From contig NZ_BAABKM010000003.1 of assembly GCF_039543825.1 (NCBI RefSeq), positions 342,568 through 406,567 on the forward strand: a stretch of 64,000 nt of DNA, in the 5' to 3' direction. This document shows positions 54,407-63,693 of the stretch, one piece after another (positions within the stretch are counted from its first letter, which is position 1; each line of letters begins with the position of its first letter). The notes under the pieces were generated by a model. That model was not told where the DNA came from. It was given only the letters and a program-made list of their open reading frames with translations, and did not search any database. The position numbers and the translations under genes were made by a program. The stretch comes from Nocardioides conyzicola (GTDB taxonomy: Bacteria > Actinomycetota > Actinomycetes > Propionibacteriales > Nocardioidaceae).

Positions 54407-55591
54407 GTGCTCGTCATCGTCGCTCCCGGCCAAGGTGCCCAGACTCCCGGATTCCTCGAGCCCTGGCTCGCTGAGCCGCGGTTCGCCTCGCGCTTCGACT
54501 GGCTCTCCACCGTCGCCGGTATCGACCTCGCCCACTACGGCACGAAGGCCGACGCCGAGACCATCCGCCAGACCGAGATCGCCCAGCCGCTCCTGGTCGC
54601 GACCGGCCTGGTCGCCGCGCTCGAGGTCTTCCCCCACCCGGCCGACGTCTTCGAGCAGATCGGCGCCGTCGCGGGTCACAGCGTCGGCGAGATCGCAGCC
54701 ATCACCGGCGCCCGGGTGATCACCGCGGAGCAGGCGATGGTGCTGGTGCGGGAACGCGGCAAGGCGATGGCGGAGGCCGCCGGGCGTACGCCGACCGGCA
54801 TGACCGCCGTCCTCGGCGGCGACCGCGAGGAGGTCCTCGCGGCCATCGACAAGCACGGTCTCACCGCCGCCAACGACAACGGCCCCGGCCAGATCGTCGC
54901 CGCCGGCACCCTCGAGCAGCTCCAGGCCTTCGCCGACGAGCCCCCCACGAAGGCGCGGCTGATGCCGCTGAGCGTCGCCGGCGCCTTCCACACGCACCAC
55001 ATGGAGCCGGCCGTCGGCCATCTCGCCGGCCTTGCCCGTTCTGTCTCGGTCCACGACCCGCGCACCCGGGTCATCTCCAACCGGGACGGCAAGGTCATCC
55101 ACGACGGCCGCGAGGTGCTCGCCCGGATCGTCGGCCAGATCGCCAGCCCGGTCCGCTGGGACCTGTGCCTGGAGACCATGGAGGACCTCGGCGTCACCGG
55201 CATCCTCGAGATGCCGCCCGCCGGCACGCTCACCGGCATCGCCAAGCGGGCCCTCAAGGGCGTCGAGACGTTCGCCCTCAAGACCCCCGACCAGCTCGAC
55301 GCGGCCCGCGAGTTCTGCGCCAAGCACGGCGAGGCCTCGGGCATGAACACCACCCCGACCTGGCGGATGGTCGTCTCCCCCGCCAAGGGCACCTTCCACA
55401 TCTCCGCCGAGGCCGAGGCGCTCGACGTGCTCGGTGCCGGCGCCACGATCGGCGAGGTCGCCAGCCTGCGCGACCGCACCACGATCACCGCGGCCCACGG
55501 AGGCGAGATCGTCGAGTGGCTCGTCCACGACGGCGACCTCGTGTCACCCGGACAACCGCTGCTGCGCCTGCACCCCGAGGGCGGTTACTGA
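54407..55591 (+). CDS. fabD: Malonyl-CoA:ACP transacylase with C-terminal biotinyl-like domain
   Basis: 394 residues. Residues 1-~305 are FabD: VIVAPGQGAQTPGFLEPWL, Ser92 in GHSVGE, His in VAGAFHTHHM and a final QL region. Residues ~315-394 look like a biotinyl/lipoyl domain: VVSPAKGTFHI, GATIGEVASLRDRTTIT, GGEIVEWLVHDGDLVSPGQP. At the modification site the usual EAMKM reads ASLRD, so the Lys is replaced by Arg. The domain could bind ACP, accD or AccA without being modified. GTG 54407; the stop overlaps fabH (TGATG). Confidence 0.92.
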   Translation: MLVIVAPGQGAQTPGFLEPWLAEPRFASRFDWLSTVAGIDLAHYGTKADAETIRQTEIAQPLLVATGLVAALEVFPHPADVFEQIGAVAGHSVGEIAAITGARVITAEQAMVLVRERGKAMAEAAGRTPTGMTAVLGGDREEVLAAIDKHGLTAANDNGPGQIVAAGTLEQLQAFADEPPTKARLMPLSVAGAFHTHHMEPAVGHLAGLARSVSVHDPRTRVISNRDGKVIHDGREVLARIVGQIASPVRWDLCLETMEDLGVTGILEMPPAGTLTGIAKRALKGVETFALKTPDQLDAAREFCAKHGEASGMNTTPTWRMVVSPAKGTFHISAEAEALDVLGAGATIGEVASLRDRTTITAAHGGEIVEWLVHDGDLVSPGQPLLRLHPEGGY

Positions 55592-56589
55592 TGGCGATCC
55601 GGGCGGCCCAGGGCCCTGCGCACGCCGCGATCCTCGGCATCGGCGCCTACCGGCCGAGCCGTGTGATCCCCAACGCCGACGTCGTCGACGCGATCGACTC
55701 GAGCGACGAGTGGATCCAGCAGCGTTCGGGCATCAAGCAGCGCCGGTGGGCGACCGCCGAGGAGACCGTGCAGATGATGTCGGTCGCCGCGTCCCGCACG
55801 GCGCTCGAGCGGGCCGGGATCGATGCTCGCCAGATCGACTGCGTCATCGTCGCGACCGTCACCCACATGCTCCAGACCCCTGCGATCGCCACTGCGATCG
55901 CCTTCGAGCTCGGCACCGACCAGGCCGCGGCGTTCGACATCTCGGCGGCCTGTGCCGGCTTCTGCCACGGGGTCGCGCTCGCCTCCGACATGGTCCGGGG
56001 CGGCAGCGCTGGCTACGCCCTGGTCATCGGCGTCGAGCGGCTCTCGGAGCTCACCGACATCGGCGATCGCGGCACCGCGTTCATCTTCGCCGACGGCGCG
56101 GGGGCCGTGGTCGTCGGACCCAGCGACCAACCGGGCATCGGGCCGGTCGTGTGGGGCTCCGACGGCGAGCAGTTCGATCTGATCCGCCAGCGCGAGGACT
56201 GGCGCGACGTCGTCGTCTCCGAGCGACCCGAGATGCCGCACCTGGTGATGCAGGGCAACGCGGTGTTCCGCTGGGCGTCGTACCAGATGGCCAAGACCGG
56301 GCAGCAGGCCCTCGACCGCGCCGGGGTCACCCTCGACGAGCTCGACGTCTTCGTCCCGCACCAGGCCAACATGCGCATCACTGACGCCATGGCACGCGCG
56401 ATGAAGCTGCCCGGGCGGGTCAAGATCGCCCGCGACATCGCCGAGCAGGGCAACACCTCGGCTGCGTCCATCCCCCTCGCCCTCGACCGGATGATCGAGG
56501 AGGGTGACGCCAAGAGTGGCGACACCGCCCTGCTCATCGCCTTCGGCGCCGGCCTCGCGTACGCCGCGCAGGTCGTCACCGTCCCCTGA
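55591..56589 (+). CDS. fabH: 3-oxoacyl-ACP synthase III
   Basis: 332 residues. Cys121 in SAACAGFCHG, His in FVPHQANMRI, Asn in QGNTSAASIP, plus GDRGTAFIFADGAGAVVVG. Condenses acyl-CoA primer (acetyl-, propionyl- or branched) with malonyl-ACP to start fatty acids. In Nocardioides, branched iso-chains are common, but primer specificity cannot be read here. The start overlaps fabD stop by one base. Confidence 0.95.
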   Translation: MAIRAAQGPAHAAILGIGAYRPSRVIPNADVVDAIDSSDEWIQQRSGIKQRRWATAEETVQMMSVAASRTALERAGIDARQIDCVIVATVTHMLQTPAIATAIAFELGTDQAAAFDISAACAGFCHGVALASDMVRGGSAGYALVIGVERLSELTDIGDRGTAFIFADGAGAVVVGPSDQPGIGPVVWGSDGEQFDLIRQREDWRDVVVSERPEMPHLVMQGNAVFRWASYQMAKTGQQALDRAGVTLDELDVFVPHQANMRITDAMARAMKLPGRVKIARDIAEQGNTSAASIPLALDRMIEEGDAKSGDTALLIAFGAGLAYAAQVVTVP

Positions 56590-56641
56590 CGCTCCACCCG
56601 CACCACCGACGGAACCACCCCACTAGAAAAGGAACCGCCTG

Positions 56642-56887
56642 ATGGCTACCACCGAAGAGATCCGCGCCGACCTCGCCGAGATCGTCAACGAGGTCGCCGG
56701 CATCGACGCCGACGACGTCCAGCTCGACAAGTCCTTCGTCGACGACCTGGACGTGGACTCGCTGTCCATGGTCGAGGTCGTCGTCGCCGCCGAGGAGAAG
56801 TTCGGCGTCTCGATCCCGGACGACGAGGTCAAGAACCTCAAGACCGTGGGCGACGCCGTCGCCTTCATCGAGCGCGCGCAGGCCTGA
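56642..56887 (+). CDS. acpP: Acyl carrier protein
   Basis: 81 residues. The phosphopantetheine site is Ser40 in DLDVDSLSMVE, with acidic helices (IRADLAEIVNEVAG, AAEEKFGVSIPDDEV). Good ribosome site aaaggaacc. It carries growing acyl chains for FabH/FabF. Confidence 0.96.
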   Translation: MATTEEIRADLAEIVNEVAGIDADDVQLDKSFVDDLDVDSLSMVEVVVAAEEKFGVSIPDDEVKNLKTVGDAVAFIERAQA

Positions 56888-56913
56888 GCGTTCCACCCAC
56901 CGCGAGGAGCACC

Positions 56914-58176
56914 ATGTCGAAGCGAGTCGTCGTCACCGGTCTCGGGACCACCTCCCCCGTCGGGGGTGACGTGGCCAGCACCTGGGACGCCCTGATCAAC
57001 GGGCGGTCCGGGGTCCGGTTCCTGACCGATGAGTGGGCCGAGGAGATGCCGGTCAAGATCGCCGGCCGGATCGCGGTCGAGCCGACCGAGGTCCTGGAGC
57101 GGGTCAAGGCCCGCCGCCTCGACCGCTCGTCCCAGTTCGCGATGGTCGCCGCCATGGAGGCCTGGGCCGACTCCGGCCTGGACGCCGCCCAGGCGGCCGG
57201 CGATCTCGACGGTGACCGGGTCGGCGTCGCGATGGCCTCCGGCATCGGCGGCGTCACGACGCTCCTCGCCAACTACGACACGCTCAAGGAGAAGGGCCCG
57301 CGCCGGGTCTCTCCCCTGGCCGTGCCGATGCTGATGCCCAACGCACCGGCGGCCAACATCAGCCTCTACGTCGGAGCGCGCGCGGCGGTCAACACGCCGG
57401 TCTCGGCGTGCGCCTCCGGCAACGAGGCCATCGCCCTCGCCATCGACCAGATCCGCCTCGGCCGTGCCGACGTGGTCGTGGCCGGCGGCACCGAGGCCGC
57501 GATCCACCCGCTGCCGATGGCGGCGTTCGCGAACATGATGGCGCTCTCCAAGACCGCCAGCGGCGAGGCCGGCGGCGACCCGACTGCCGTCTCCCGGCCC
57601 TGGGACACCGCGCGTGACGGGTTCGTGCTCGGCGAGGGCGCCGGCGTGCTCGTCCTGGAGTCCGAGGAGCACGCCCTGGCCCGCGGCGCGCGCATCTACG
57701 CCACCGTCCTCGGCGCCGGCATCACCGCCGACTCCCACGACATCGCCCAGCCCGACCCGGCCGGCCGCGGCGGCTCGCGGGCGATCCTCCGCGCCCTGCA
57801 CGAGGCGGAGATCGACCCCAACACGATCGCGCACGTCAACGCCCACGCCACGTCGACCCCACAGGGCGACATCGCCGAGGGCCTGATGCTGCACGCGACG
57901 CTGGGGGCCCACGCCACCGACGTCGTGGTGACCAGCACCAAGTCGATGACCGGGCACCTGCTCGGCGGCGCGGGCGCCCTCGAGGCGATCGCCACCGTCC
58001 TGGCCCTGCACCACCGGATCTCCCCGCCGACGATCAACCTGGACAACCAGGACCCCGAGGTCGAGCTGGACATCGCCACCAAGGTGCGCGACCTGCCGCT
58101 CGGCGACATCGCCGCGCTCAACAACTCCTTCGGCTTCGGTGGCGCCAACGTCGCCGTCATCTTCGGGTCGGTCTGA
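56914..58176 (+). CDS. fabF: 3-oxoacyl-ACP synthase II
   Basis: 420 residues: RVVVTGLGTTSPVGGDVAST, Cys166 in VSACASGNEAI, His in NAHATSTPQGD and GHLLGGAGALEAI. Elongates acyl-ACP by two carbons. Rules in GVASGIGGVTTLLANYDTL-like ASGIGGVTTLLANYDTLKEK match FabF. Stop overlaps accD (TGATG). Confidence 0.95.
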   Translation: MSKRVVVTGLGTTSPVGGDVASTWDALINGRSGVRFLTDEWAEEMPVKIAGRIAVEPTEVLERVKARRLDRSSQFAMVAAMEAWADSGLDAAQAAGDLDGDRVGVAMASGIGGVTTLLANYDTLKEKGPRRVSPLAVPMLMPNAPAANISLYVGARAAVNTPVSACASGNEAIALAIDQIRLGRADVVVAGGTEAAIHPLPMAAFANMMALSKTASGEAGGDPTAVSRPWDTARDGFVLGEGAGVLVLESEEHALARGARIYATVLGAGITADSHDIAQPDPAGRGGSRAILRALHEAEIDPNTIAHVNAHATSTPQGDIAEGLMLHATLGAHATDVVVTSTKSMTGHLLGGAGALEAIATVLALHHRISPPTINLDNQDPEVELDIATKVRDLPLGDIAALNNSFGFGGANVAVIFGSV

Positions 58177-59606
58177 TGACGGCCGTCGCCGCCAAGCCCG
58201 CGAAGCTCCCTCGCGAGGAGGACCCGCGCAACCCGGTGCACCGGCTGACCGCGCTCTTCGACGAGGGCAGCCTCGAGCTGATCACCCCCGACGACGACTC
58301 CGGGATGCTGGCCGCGATCGGCGACGTGGACGGCACCCGTGCCGTCGCCTTCTGCTCCGACGCGACCGTCATGGGCGGCGCGATGGGTGACCTCGGCTGC
58401 CGGGTTGTCGTCGACGCCTACAACCGTGCGATGACCGACCGCATCCCGATCATCGGCCTGTGGCACTCCGGAGGCGCCCGGCTCGCCGAGGGCGTGCTGT
58501 CCCTGCACGCCGTGGGCCGGATCTTCCAGGTGATGACGCAGGCCTCGGGCAAGATCCCGCAGGTCTCGGTGGTGCTCGGCCCGGCCGCCGGAGGCGCGGC
58601 GTACGGCCCCGCCCTCACCGACGTCGTGATCCTCGGCCCCGAGGGCCGCATCTTCGTCACCGGTCCGGACGTCGTCCGGTCGGTCACCGGCGAGGACGTC
58701 GACATGCTCCGCCTCGGCGGGCCTGAGCCCCACGGCCGACGCTCCGGCGTCGTCCACATCCTCGCCGACTCCGAGCGCGACGCGCTCGACCGTGCCCGCG
58801 ACGTCGCGTCGCTCCTCGGCTCCCAGGGCAGCATGGCCGTCGACGAGGTCACCGACAGCGACCTCGAGGCGATCCTGCCCGAGTCCAAGAAGCGCGCGTA
58901 CGACGTGCACCCCCTCGTCGAGGCGATCCTCGACGAGGGCACCGGCCAGGAGCTGCACGCCCGCTGGGCCCCCAACATCGTCACCACGCTGGGTCGCCTG
59001 GGCGGCCGCACGGTCGGCGTCGTCGCCAACAACCCCCTGCGGCTCGGCGGCTGCCTCGACTCGCTGTCGGCCGAGAAGGCGTCCCGCTTCGTGCGGATGT
59101 GCGACGCCTTCGGCGTCCCGCTCGTCGTGGTCGTCGACGTCCCCGGCTACCTGCCCGGCGTCGGACAGGAATGGGACGGCGTGGTCCGCCGCGGCGCCAA
59201 GCTCCTGCACGCGTTCGGCGAGTGCGTGGTCCCCCGAGTCACCCTCGTGACCCGCAAGACGTACGGCGGCGCCTACATCGCCATGAACTCGCGCTCGCTC
59301 GGCGCCACCAAGGTCTTCGCCTGGCCGGGAGCGGAGGTCGCCGTCATGGGCGCGGTCGCCGCGATCCGGATCCTGCACCGTCGCCGGCTGGCCGAGGTCT
59401 CCCCCGACATCCGCCCGCAGGTCGAGGCCGAGCTGGCCGCCGAGCACGAGCGGATCGCCGGCGGCGTGGACAAGGCCGTCGAGATCGGTGTCGTCGACGA
59501 GGTCGTGTCGCCGTCGCAAACCCGCTCGGCGATCGCGCGGGCCATCGAGGAAGCGGTGCAGTCGGTCGGCGTCCGCCGGGGCGCGCACGGCAACATCCCG
59601 CTCTGA
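58176..59606 (+). CDS. accD: Acyl-CoA carboxylase beta subunit (carboxyltransferase)
   Basis: 476 residues. VHRLTALFDEGSLELI and SGGARLAEGVLSLHAVGRIF, GPAAGGAAYGPALTDVVIL, VPGYLPGVGQEWDGVVRRGA and KTYGGAYIAMNSRSLGATKV. Biotin carboxyltransferase half of a heteromeric acetyl/propionyl-CoA carboxylase; comparable to AccD6, which closes the same mycobacterial cluster. No biotin carboxylase/BCCP gene is nearby. Its C-terminus, ending HGNIPL, is in the expected short form. Confidence 0.93.
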   Translation: MTAVAAKPAKLPREEDPRNPVHRLTALFDEGSLELITPDDDSGMLAAIGDVDGTRAVAFCSDATVMGGAMGDLGCRVVVDAYNRAMTDRIPIIGLWHSGGARLAEGVLSLHAVGRIFQVMTQASGKIPQVSVVLGPAAGGAAYGPALTDVVILGPEGRIFVTGPDVVRSVTGEDVDMLRLGGPEPHGRRSGVVHILADSERDALDRARDVASLLGSQGSMAVDEVTDSDLEAILPESKKRAYDVHPLVEAILDEGTGQELHARWAPNIVTTLGRLGGRTVGVVANNPLRLGGCLDSLSAEKASRFVRMCDAFGVPLVVVVDVPGYLPGVGQEWDGVVRRGAKLLHAFGECVVPRVTLVTRKTYGGAYIAMNSRSLGATKVFAWPGAEVAVMGAVAAIRILHRRRLAEVSPDIRPQVEAELAAEHERIAGGVDKAVEIGVVDEVVSPSQTRSAIARAIEEAVQSVGVRRGAHGNIPL

Positions 59607-59647
59607 GCCTCCCGTAACCCCTCCGGTGGTCCTGCGTTGGACTACCT

Positions 59648-60148
59648 ATGACGCGCGTCACACGCACCACGGCCGTCCTGGCCGGAGCCGGCGTCGCGAT
59701 CGGGCTGCTCGGAGCCCCGACTGCGGCGGCCGCCGATCCGGCCGAGCCGATCACCACGCTCGTCGGCACGCTGCTCGGGCAGCAGCCGTCCCCGGATCCC
59801 GGTCCAGCCCCTCGCAAGCGCGCCGACTACGGCCGCACCGCGGCTCCCGACGGGACCCTGCGACGGGGCTGCCACAACTACCCCTACCGTTACCGGATCA
59901 CGCCGCCGACCGACGACTGGACGCTCGAGACGTTCCTGCGCGACCCGACCGGCGAGGGTCTCGCCTCGGGCACGTTCATCGCGGAGTCGGACCCCCGAGC
60001 GAACCGCACGCACTTCCGCTTCTGCCGCTACTCCACCCGACCGGGGAGGTTCACGATCCGCGCGCTGCTGCACTGGTACGGCGCCACCGGCCAGGAGCAC
60101 AAGGTCTGGCTGGAGCCGTCCCACTTCCGCCTGAAGCGACCGCGCTGA
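59648..60148 (+). CDS. Secreted protein of unknown function
   Basis: 166 residues with signal peptide (RVTRTTAVLAGAGVAIGLLG, cleavage near AAAA), a Pro linker, then a beta-rich domain with two Cys (RRGCHNYPYRYRITPPTD and FRFCRYSTRPGRFTIRALLH). No known family is recognised. It ends 6 bases from the convergent DUF3145 gene. Confidence 0.7.
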   Translation: MTRVTRTTAVLAGAGVAIGLLGAPTAAAADPAEPITTLVGTLLGQQPSPDPGPAPRKRADYGRTAAPDGTLRRGCHNYPYRYRITPPTDDWTLETFLRDPTGEGLASGTFIAESDPRANRTHFRFCRYSTRPGRFTIRALLHWYGATGQEHKVWLEPSHFRLKRPR

Positions 60149-60154
60149 GCAGGC

Positions 60155-60673
60155 TCAGACCACCTGGTGCAGCCAGCGCACGGGAGCGCCGTCGCCCGCG
60201 TGCCGGAACGTCTCGAGCTCGTCGTCCCAGGGCTTGCCGAGCAGCTTGTCGATCTCGACCAGCAGAGTGGTATCGCCGAGCGCGGCCTTCACGACCGCAG
60301 CCTTGAGCCGGTCCTCGGGGATCATGATGTCGCCGTGCAGGCCGGTGACCGCGTGGAAGACGCCGAGCTCGGGCGTGAAGGAGTAGCGCGACCCCTCGGA
60401 GGACGCCGTCGCCTCCTCGGTGATCTCGAAGCGGAGGTGGTTCCAGCCGCGCAGGGCCGAGGCGATGGCGGCCGCGGACCCGGGCGCGCCGGACCACGAC
60501 AGCTCGGCCCGGTAGGCACCGGGCTGGGCCGGCTGCGGCGTCCAGTCCAGGCTCACGGGCATGCCGAGGACGCCGCCGACGGCCCACTCGATGTGCGGGC
60601 ACAGCGCGGACGGCGCCGAGTGTGCGTACAGGACGCCTCTCGTCGCAGTGCGGGTTGCAGTGCTAGCGGTCAC
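60155..60673 (-). CDS. DUF3145 family protein
   Basis: 172 residues: RGVLYAHSAPSALCPHIEWA, GMPVSLDWTPQPAQPGAYRA, ALRGWNHLRFEITEE, FTPELGVFHAVTGLHGDIMI. Matches the actinobacterial DUF3145 family, whose Streptomyces copy also lies next to fabF; function unknown. GTG 60673 is preferred because a ggagga site lies 5-6 bases upstream. Confidence 0.87.
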   Translation of the reverse strand: MTASTATRTATRGVLYAHSAPSALCPHIEWAVGGVLGMPVSLDWTPQPAQPGAYRAELSWSGAPGSAAAIASALRGWNHLRFEITEEATASSEGSRYSFTPELGVFHAVTGLHGDIMIPEDRLKAAVVKAALGDTTLLVEIDKLLGKPWDDELETFRHAGDGAPVRWLHQVV

Positions 60674-60802
60674 CGGGTCCTCCTTCATCTCCGGCGCGAG
60701 ATGCGCCTTCCCCAGCGGTCTCCCGGAGATGGAACGAGGTGTGAGTGACACGCATGTAGTTGTGGAGCCATTGTGGCTCATGGGGCGCGAGAACGCCAGC
60801 GT

Positions 60803-61732
60803 TCAGCGTGAGCGTGCCCGTGTCGGCGCCGTACGCCGTGGGCCGAGCTCCATGAGCGACGCGAGGACGTCCTCGGCGATGCCGAGCCCACCGAGATGGC
60901 TCTCCCCGTCGATCGCGGTCAGCCGGGCGTCCGGGAGCCGGTCGACGACGTGCTGACCGTGCCGGAACGGCACGATGTGGTCCTCGTCCCCGTGCCACCA
61001 CCGCACCGGCACCGCGACGTCGGCCAGCTCGAAGCCCCAGTGCCGCGTGAAGAGGATCAGGTCGTTGATGGGGGCGGACGTCTGGAACCGGCTGCCGTTG
61101 AGCAGGTCGTCGAGGAACATCGCCTTGAACTCCGGCCGCGACAGCAGCTTCTTGTCACCCGGCGGCTGCACCGCGGCGTACAGGTCGAGCGCCGGTCCGG
61201 CCAGCGGGCGGGCGAGCCGGATCGTCTGCGTGAGCGCCACCGAGAGCGGCACCCGGGCCACGGAGAGCACCGGGGCCAGCTGCACGGCGAGCTGGACGGC
61301 GCCGCCGGTCGCTGCGTCGACGCCGCGGGTCGGCGCCACTCCGCCGAGCACGCCGATGCCGTGCACCCGGTCGGGCAGCGCGGCCCCGGCCGCCAGCGCG
61401 TACGGCCCGCCGCCGGAGAGCCCGATCATCCGGACGGTGTCGATCCCCAGCGTCTCGAGCACCAGCTCGAGGTCGCGGGTCCAGTCGAGGACGTCCGGGT
61501 AGAGGTGCGAGGTCGACGACCCGATCCCGGGTCGGTCCAGCCCGATCAGCCGCAGACCGCGCCGCTCGGCGTACTCCCTGGCCTCGACCGGGATCTGCCG
61601 GCGAGCGCCGGGCGTCCCGTGCATCCAGATGACCGCGGGACCGCGGCGCGAGCCGTACTCCGCGAAGCTGATCCGGCGGTCGCCGCGCACGGCGACGTTG
61701 CCCTCGAGGGCGGGCCGCTTGAGGTCGCTCAA
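60803..61732 (-). CDS. Alpha/beta hydrolase, PP2C-linked
   Basis: 309 residues: AVIWMHGTPGARRQIPVEAR, LDRPGIGSST, nucleophile motif IGLSGGGPYALAAG (Ser in GLSGGG), Asp in WHGDEDHIVPF, and His in ESHLGGL. A soluble serine hydrolase. The TTG 61732 start overlaps the phosphatase stop (TTGA), a two-gene operon. The gap 60674-60802 shows nothing besides a probable DUF3145 promoter. Confidence 0.88.
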   Translation of the reverse strand: MSDLKRPALEGNVAVRGDRRISFAEYGSRRGPAVIWMHGTPGARRQIPVEAREYAERRGLRLIGLDRPGIGSSTSHLYPDVLDWTRDLELVLETLGIDTVRMIGLSGGGPYALAAGAALPDRVHGIGVLGGVAPTRGVDAATGGAVQLAVQLAPVLSVARVPLSVALTQTIRLARPLAGPALDLYAAVQPPGDKKLLSRPEFKAMFLDDLLNGSRFQTSAPINDLILFTRHWGFELADVAVPVRWWHGDEDHIVPFRHGQHVVDRLPDARLTAIDGESHLGGLGIAEDVLASLMELGPRRTAPTRARSR

Positions 61733-62532
61733 CGGACCAGCCGTACGGCGGCCGGGTCGACCACGTTGCCGATCTCGGCCAGGGCGCCGAGGAGGCGCCC
61801 GTCACCGACGACGAGGGGCCCGTCCACGACGTCGAGCACGACCGCGGTGATGTTGTCCTTGCCGCCCGCGAGCAGCGCCGACTGGGTCAGCACGGCGGCC
61901 GCGGAGTGCGGGTCGGTCAGCCGGAGCACCTCGGCGATCCGGTCGTCGCGCACCAGGTCGGTCAGGCCGTCGCTGCACAGCAGCAGTCGGTCGCCGGGGC
62001 GAACCTCGAGGTCGGTCACGTCGAAGGACCGATCAGGACCGGCGTCCAGCGAGCGCAGCACGACGTTGCCCCACGGGTGGCCGAAGCGGTCCGCGGGATC
62101 GAGCTGACCGGTGTCGACGAGGTGCTGGACGTAGGTGTGGTCGTAGGAGATCTGGCTCAGCGTGCCGTCCCGCAGGAGATAGGCGCGGCTGTCGCCGACG
62201 TGCGCCAGCGCGACCCTCGTCCCGTCGCTCGCCACCGCGGTCAGCGTGGTGGCCATCCCGGCGAGCTCCTCGTCGGCGGCGACGCCAGCGCGCAGGCACT
62301 CGTGGGCGTCCTCGATCGCGCGCACCAGCACCTCGACGGGGTCGTCGCCGAACCTCGCCAGCGCGGTCGCGGCGACGACGTACGCCGCGGTGGCGGACGC
62401 GACCTCACCGGCCGCTGCGCCGCCGACGCCATCGGCGACGACGGCCACGAAGGGACCGTGGAAGGCGGAGTCCTCGTTGTGCGGACGGACCCGTCCGACG
62501 TCACTGACGCCAGCACCCGAGAAACGCAGCAT
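61729..62532 (-). CDS. PP2C-type Ser/Thr protein phosphatase
   Basis: 267 residues: SDVGRVRPHNEDSAF, VVADGVGGAAAGEVAS, ALAHVGDSRAYLLRDG, LLLCSDGLTDLVRD and GGKDNITAVVLDVVD, all metal-binding Asp present. Dephosphorylates Hanks-type kinase targets. No kinase is adjacent; the atypical one at 37055 is 24 kb away. No membrane segment. Confidence 0.93.
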   Translation of the reverse strand: MLRFSGAGVSDVGRVRPHNEDSAFHGPFVAVVADGVGGAAAGEVASATAAYVVAATALARFGDDPVEVLVRAIEDAHECLRAGVAADEELAGMATTLTAVASDGTRVALAHVGDSRAYLLRDGTLSQISYDHTYVQHLVDTGQLDPADRFGHPWGNVVLRSLDAGPDRSFDVTDLEVRPGDRLLLCSDGLTDLVRDDRIAEVLRLTDPHSAAAVLTQSALLAGGKDNITAVVLDVVDGPLVVGDGRLLGALAEIGNVVDPAAVRLVR

Positions 62533-62590
62533 GTCCGTCCTCCTCGCGTGGTCCGCCTCGATCCTGCCCGGGGCGTCGACCGGGAAACCT

Positions 62591-63610
62591 TCAGCCGAGC
62601 TGCTTCTCCAGCGCCTCGGCGCGCTCGGAGGCGTCGGTCAGCTCCTCGGAGTCGATCGAGTAGGTGCGGTGGAACCACGCAAGCGCGTCCTGCTCGCGAC
62701 CGGCTGCCGCGAGGGCGTCGGCGTAGGCGTACCGCAGCCGCACCACCCAGGGCGACCGGCTCTTGGACATGAGCGGCGCGAGCTCGAGCGTGCGCAGCGC
62801 GGCGTCCATCTGCCCCAGGTCCCGGCGGGCGCCGGCCTCGACGATCGTCATCTCGGCCTTCGCCTCGGGGCCGAAGTTCGCGACGCCCGGGCTCTTCGCC
62901 AGCTTGAGCGCGTCCTGCGGCTTGCCCAGGGCGCGGTGGCAGTCGGCCATGATCGGGAGGTACGCCGTCGCGCCGTTCATCCGCTTCGCGGCGCGCAGCT
63001 CGGCGAGAGCCTCTGCGTAGTGGCCAGCGGCGTACGCCGTCTCACCGGCTGCCTCTCGCACGACCGCGATGCGCGACGCGCGGGCACGAGCGGCCAGCGC
63101 GTGCTGGTAGGCCAGCTCCGGGTCGGAGTCGACGAGCATGCCGGCCACGACCAGGTGACGTGCCACCCGGTTGGCCAGCTTCTCGGGGAGGCCCTTCAGC
63201 TGCGCGGCGATGCTGTGGTCCAGCTCGGCACCGGTGACCTCGGACGGCAGCTCGGGGCCGTCGTACGTCGCCTGGTCGACGGTGCGGGCCGGCTTCTCAC
63301 GACCGGCGCCCCCACGAGGTGCCGAGCGGTCCGAGTTGCGGCGGTCCGGGCCCTTGCCGCCGCCGGGAGGACGCCCGGTGCTGCGCGACGAGCCCTTACC
63401 GGTGGAGCGACCCTCGTCCGGCGTCCACTTCGTCGAGCGCTCGTTCGACTTCGCCGACTTGTCCCGGCTGCTGCCCGCTGCCGGCTTGCTGCCGGCGGAC
63501 CTGCCTCCCGTCGGCTTGCCTCCGGCCGGCTTGCCGCCGGTGCTCGGACGGCCACCGCTTCGGCGGGGCCCGTCACCTGACGGGCGCTGGCTGCGACGTT
63601 GCTCGGCCAC
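62591..63610 (-). CDS. TPR-like protein with disordered basic N-terminus
   Basis: 339 residues. The first ~110 are Gly/Ser/Lys/Arg/Pro-rich and disordered (RRSGGRPSTGGKPAGGKPTG), then helical repeats (DPELAYQHALAARARASRIA, HYAEALAELRAAKRM, QMDAALRTLELAPLMSKS). Possibly RNA- or ribosome-associated. GTG 63610 with aggag; the longer frame runs into the rRNA terminator. It lies directly behind the rRNA operon. Confidence 0.8.
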   Translation of the reverse strand: MAEQRRSQRPSGDGPRRSGGRPSTGGKPAGGKPTGGRSAGSKPAAGSSRDKSAKSNERSTKWTPDEGRSTGKGSSRSTGRPPGGGKGPDRRNSDRSAPRGGAGREKPARTVDQATYDGPELPSEVTGAELDHSIAAQLKGLPEKLANRVARHLVVAGMLVDSDPELAYQHALAARARASRIAVVREAAGETAYAAGHYAEALAELRAAKRMNGATAYLPIMADCHRALGKPQDALKLAKSPGVANFGPEAKAEMTIVEAGARRDLGQMDAALRTLELAPLMSKSRSPWVVRLRYAYADALAAAGREQDALAWFHRTYSIDSEELTDASERAEALEKQLG

Positions 63611-63653
63611 GGGTGTCTGCTCCTGGGTTCGTCGTGCAAAGGTGCTGAAATGA

Positions 63654-63682
63654 GTAGAGGCCACCTTACGGTGGCCTCTACT
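63654..63682 (-). terminator. rRNA operon terminator
   Basis: AGTAGAGGCCACC-TTAC-GGTGGCCTCTACT, a perfect 13-bp stem and 4-base loop, 11 bases beyond the 5S 3' end. Followed in the transcript direction by catttcag. It should end rRNA transcription before the TPR-like gene. Confidence 0.85.
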
Positions 63683-63693
63683 ACTGAGTGTAT

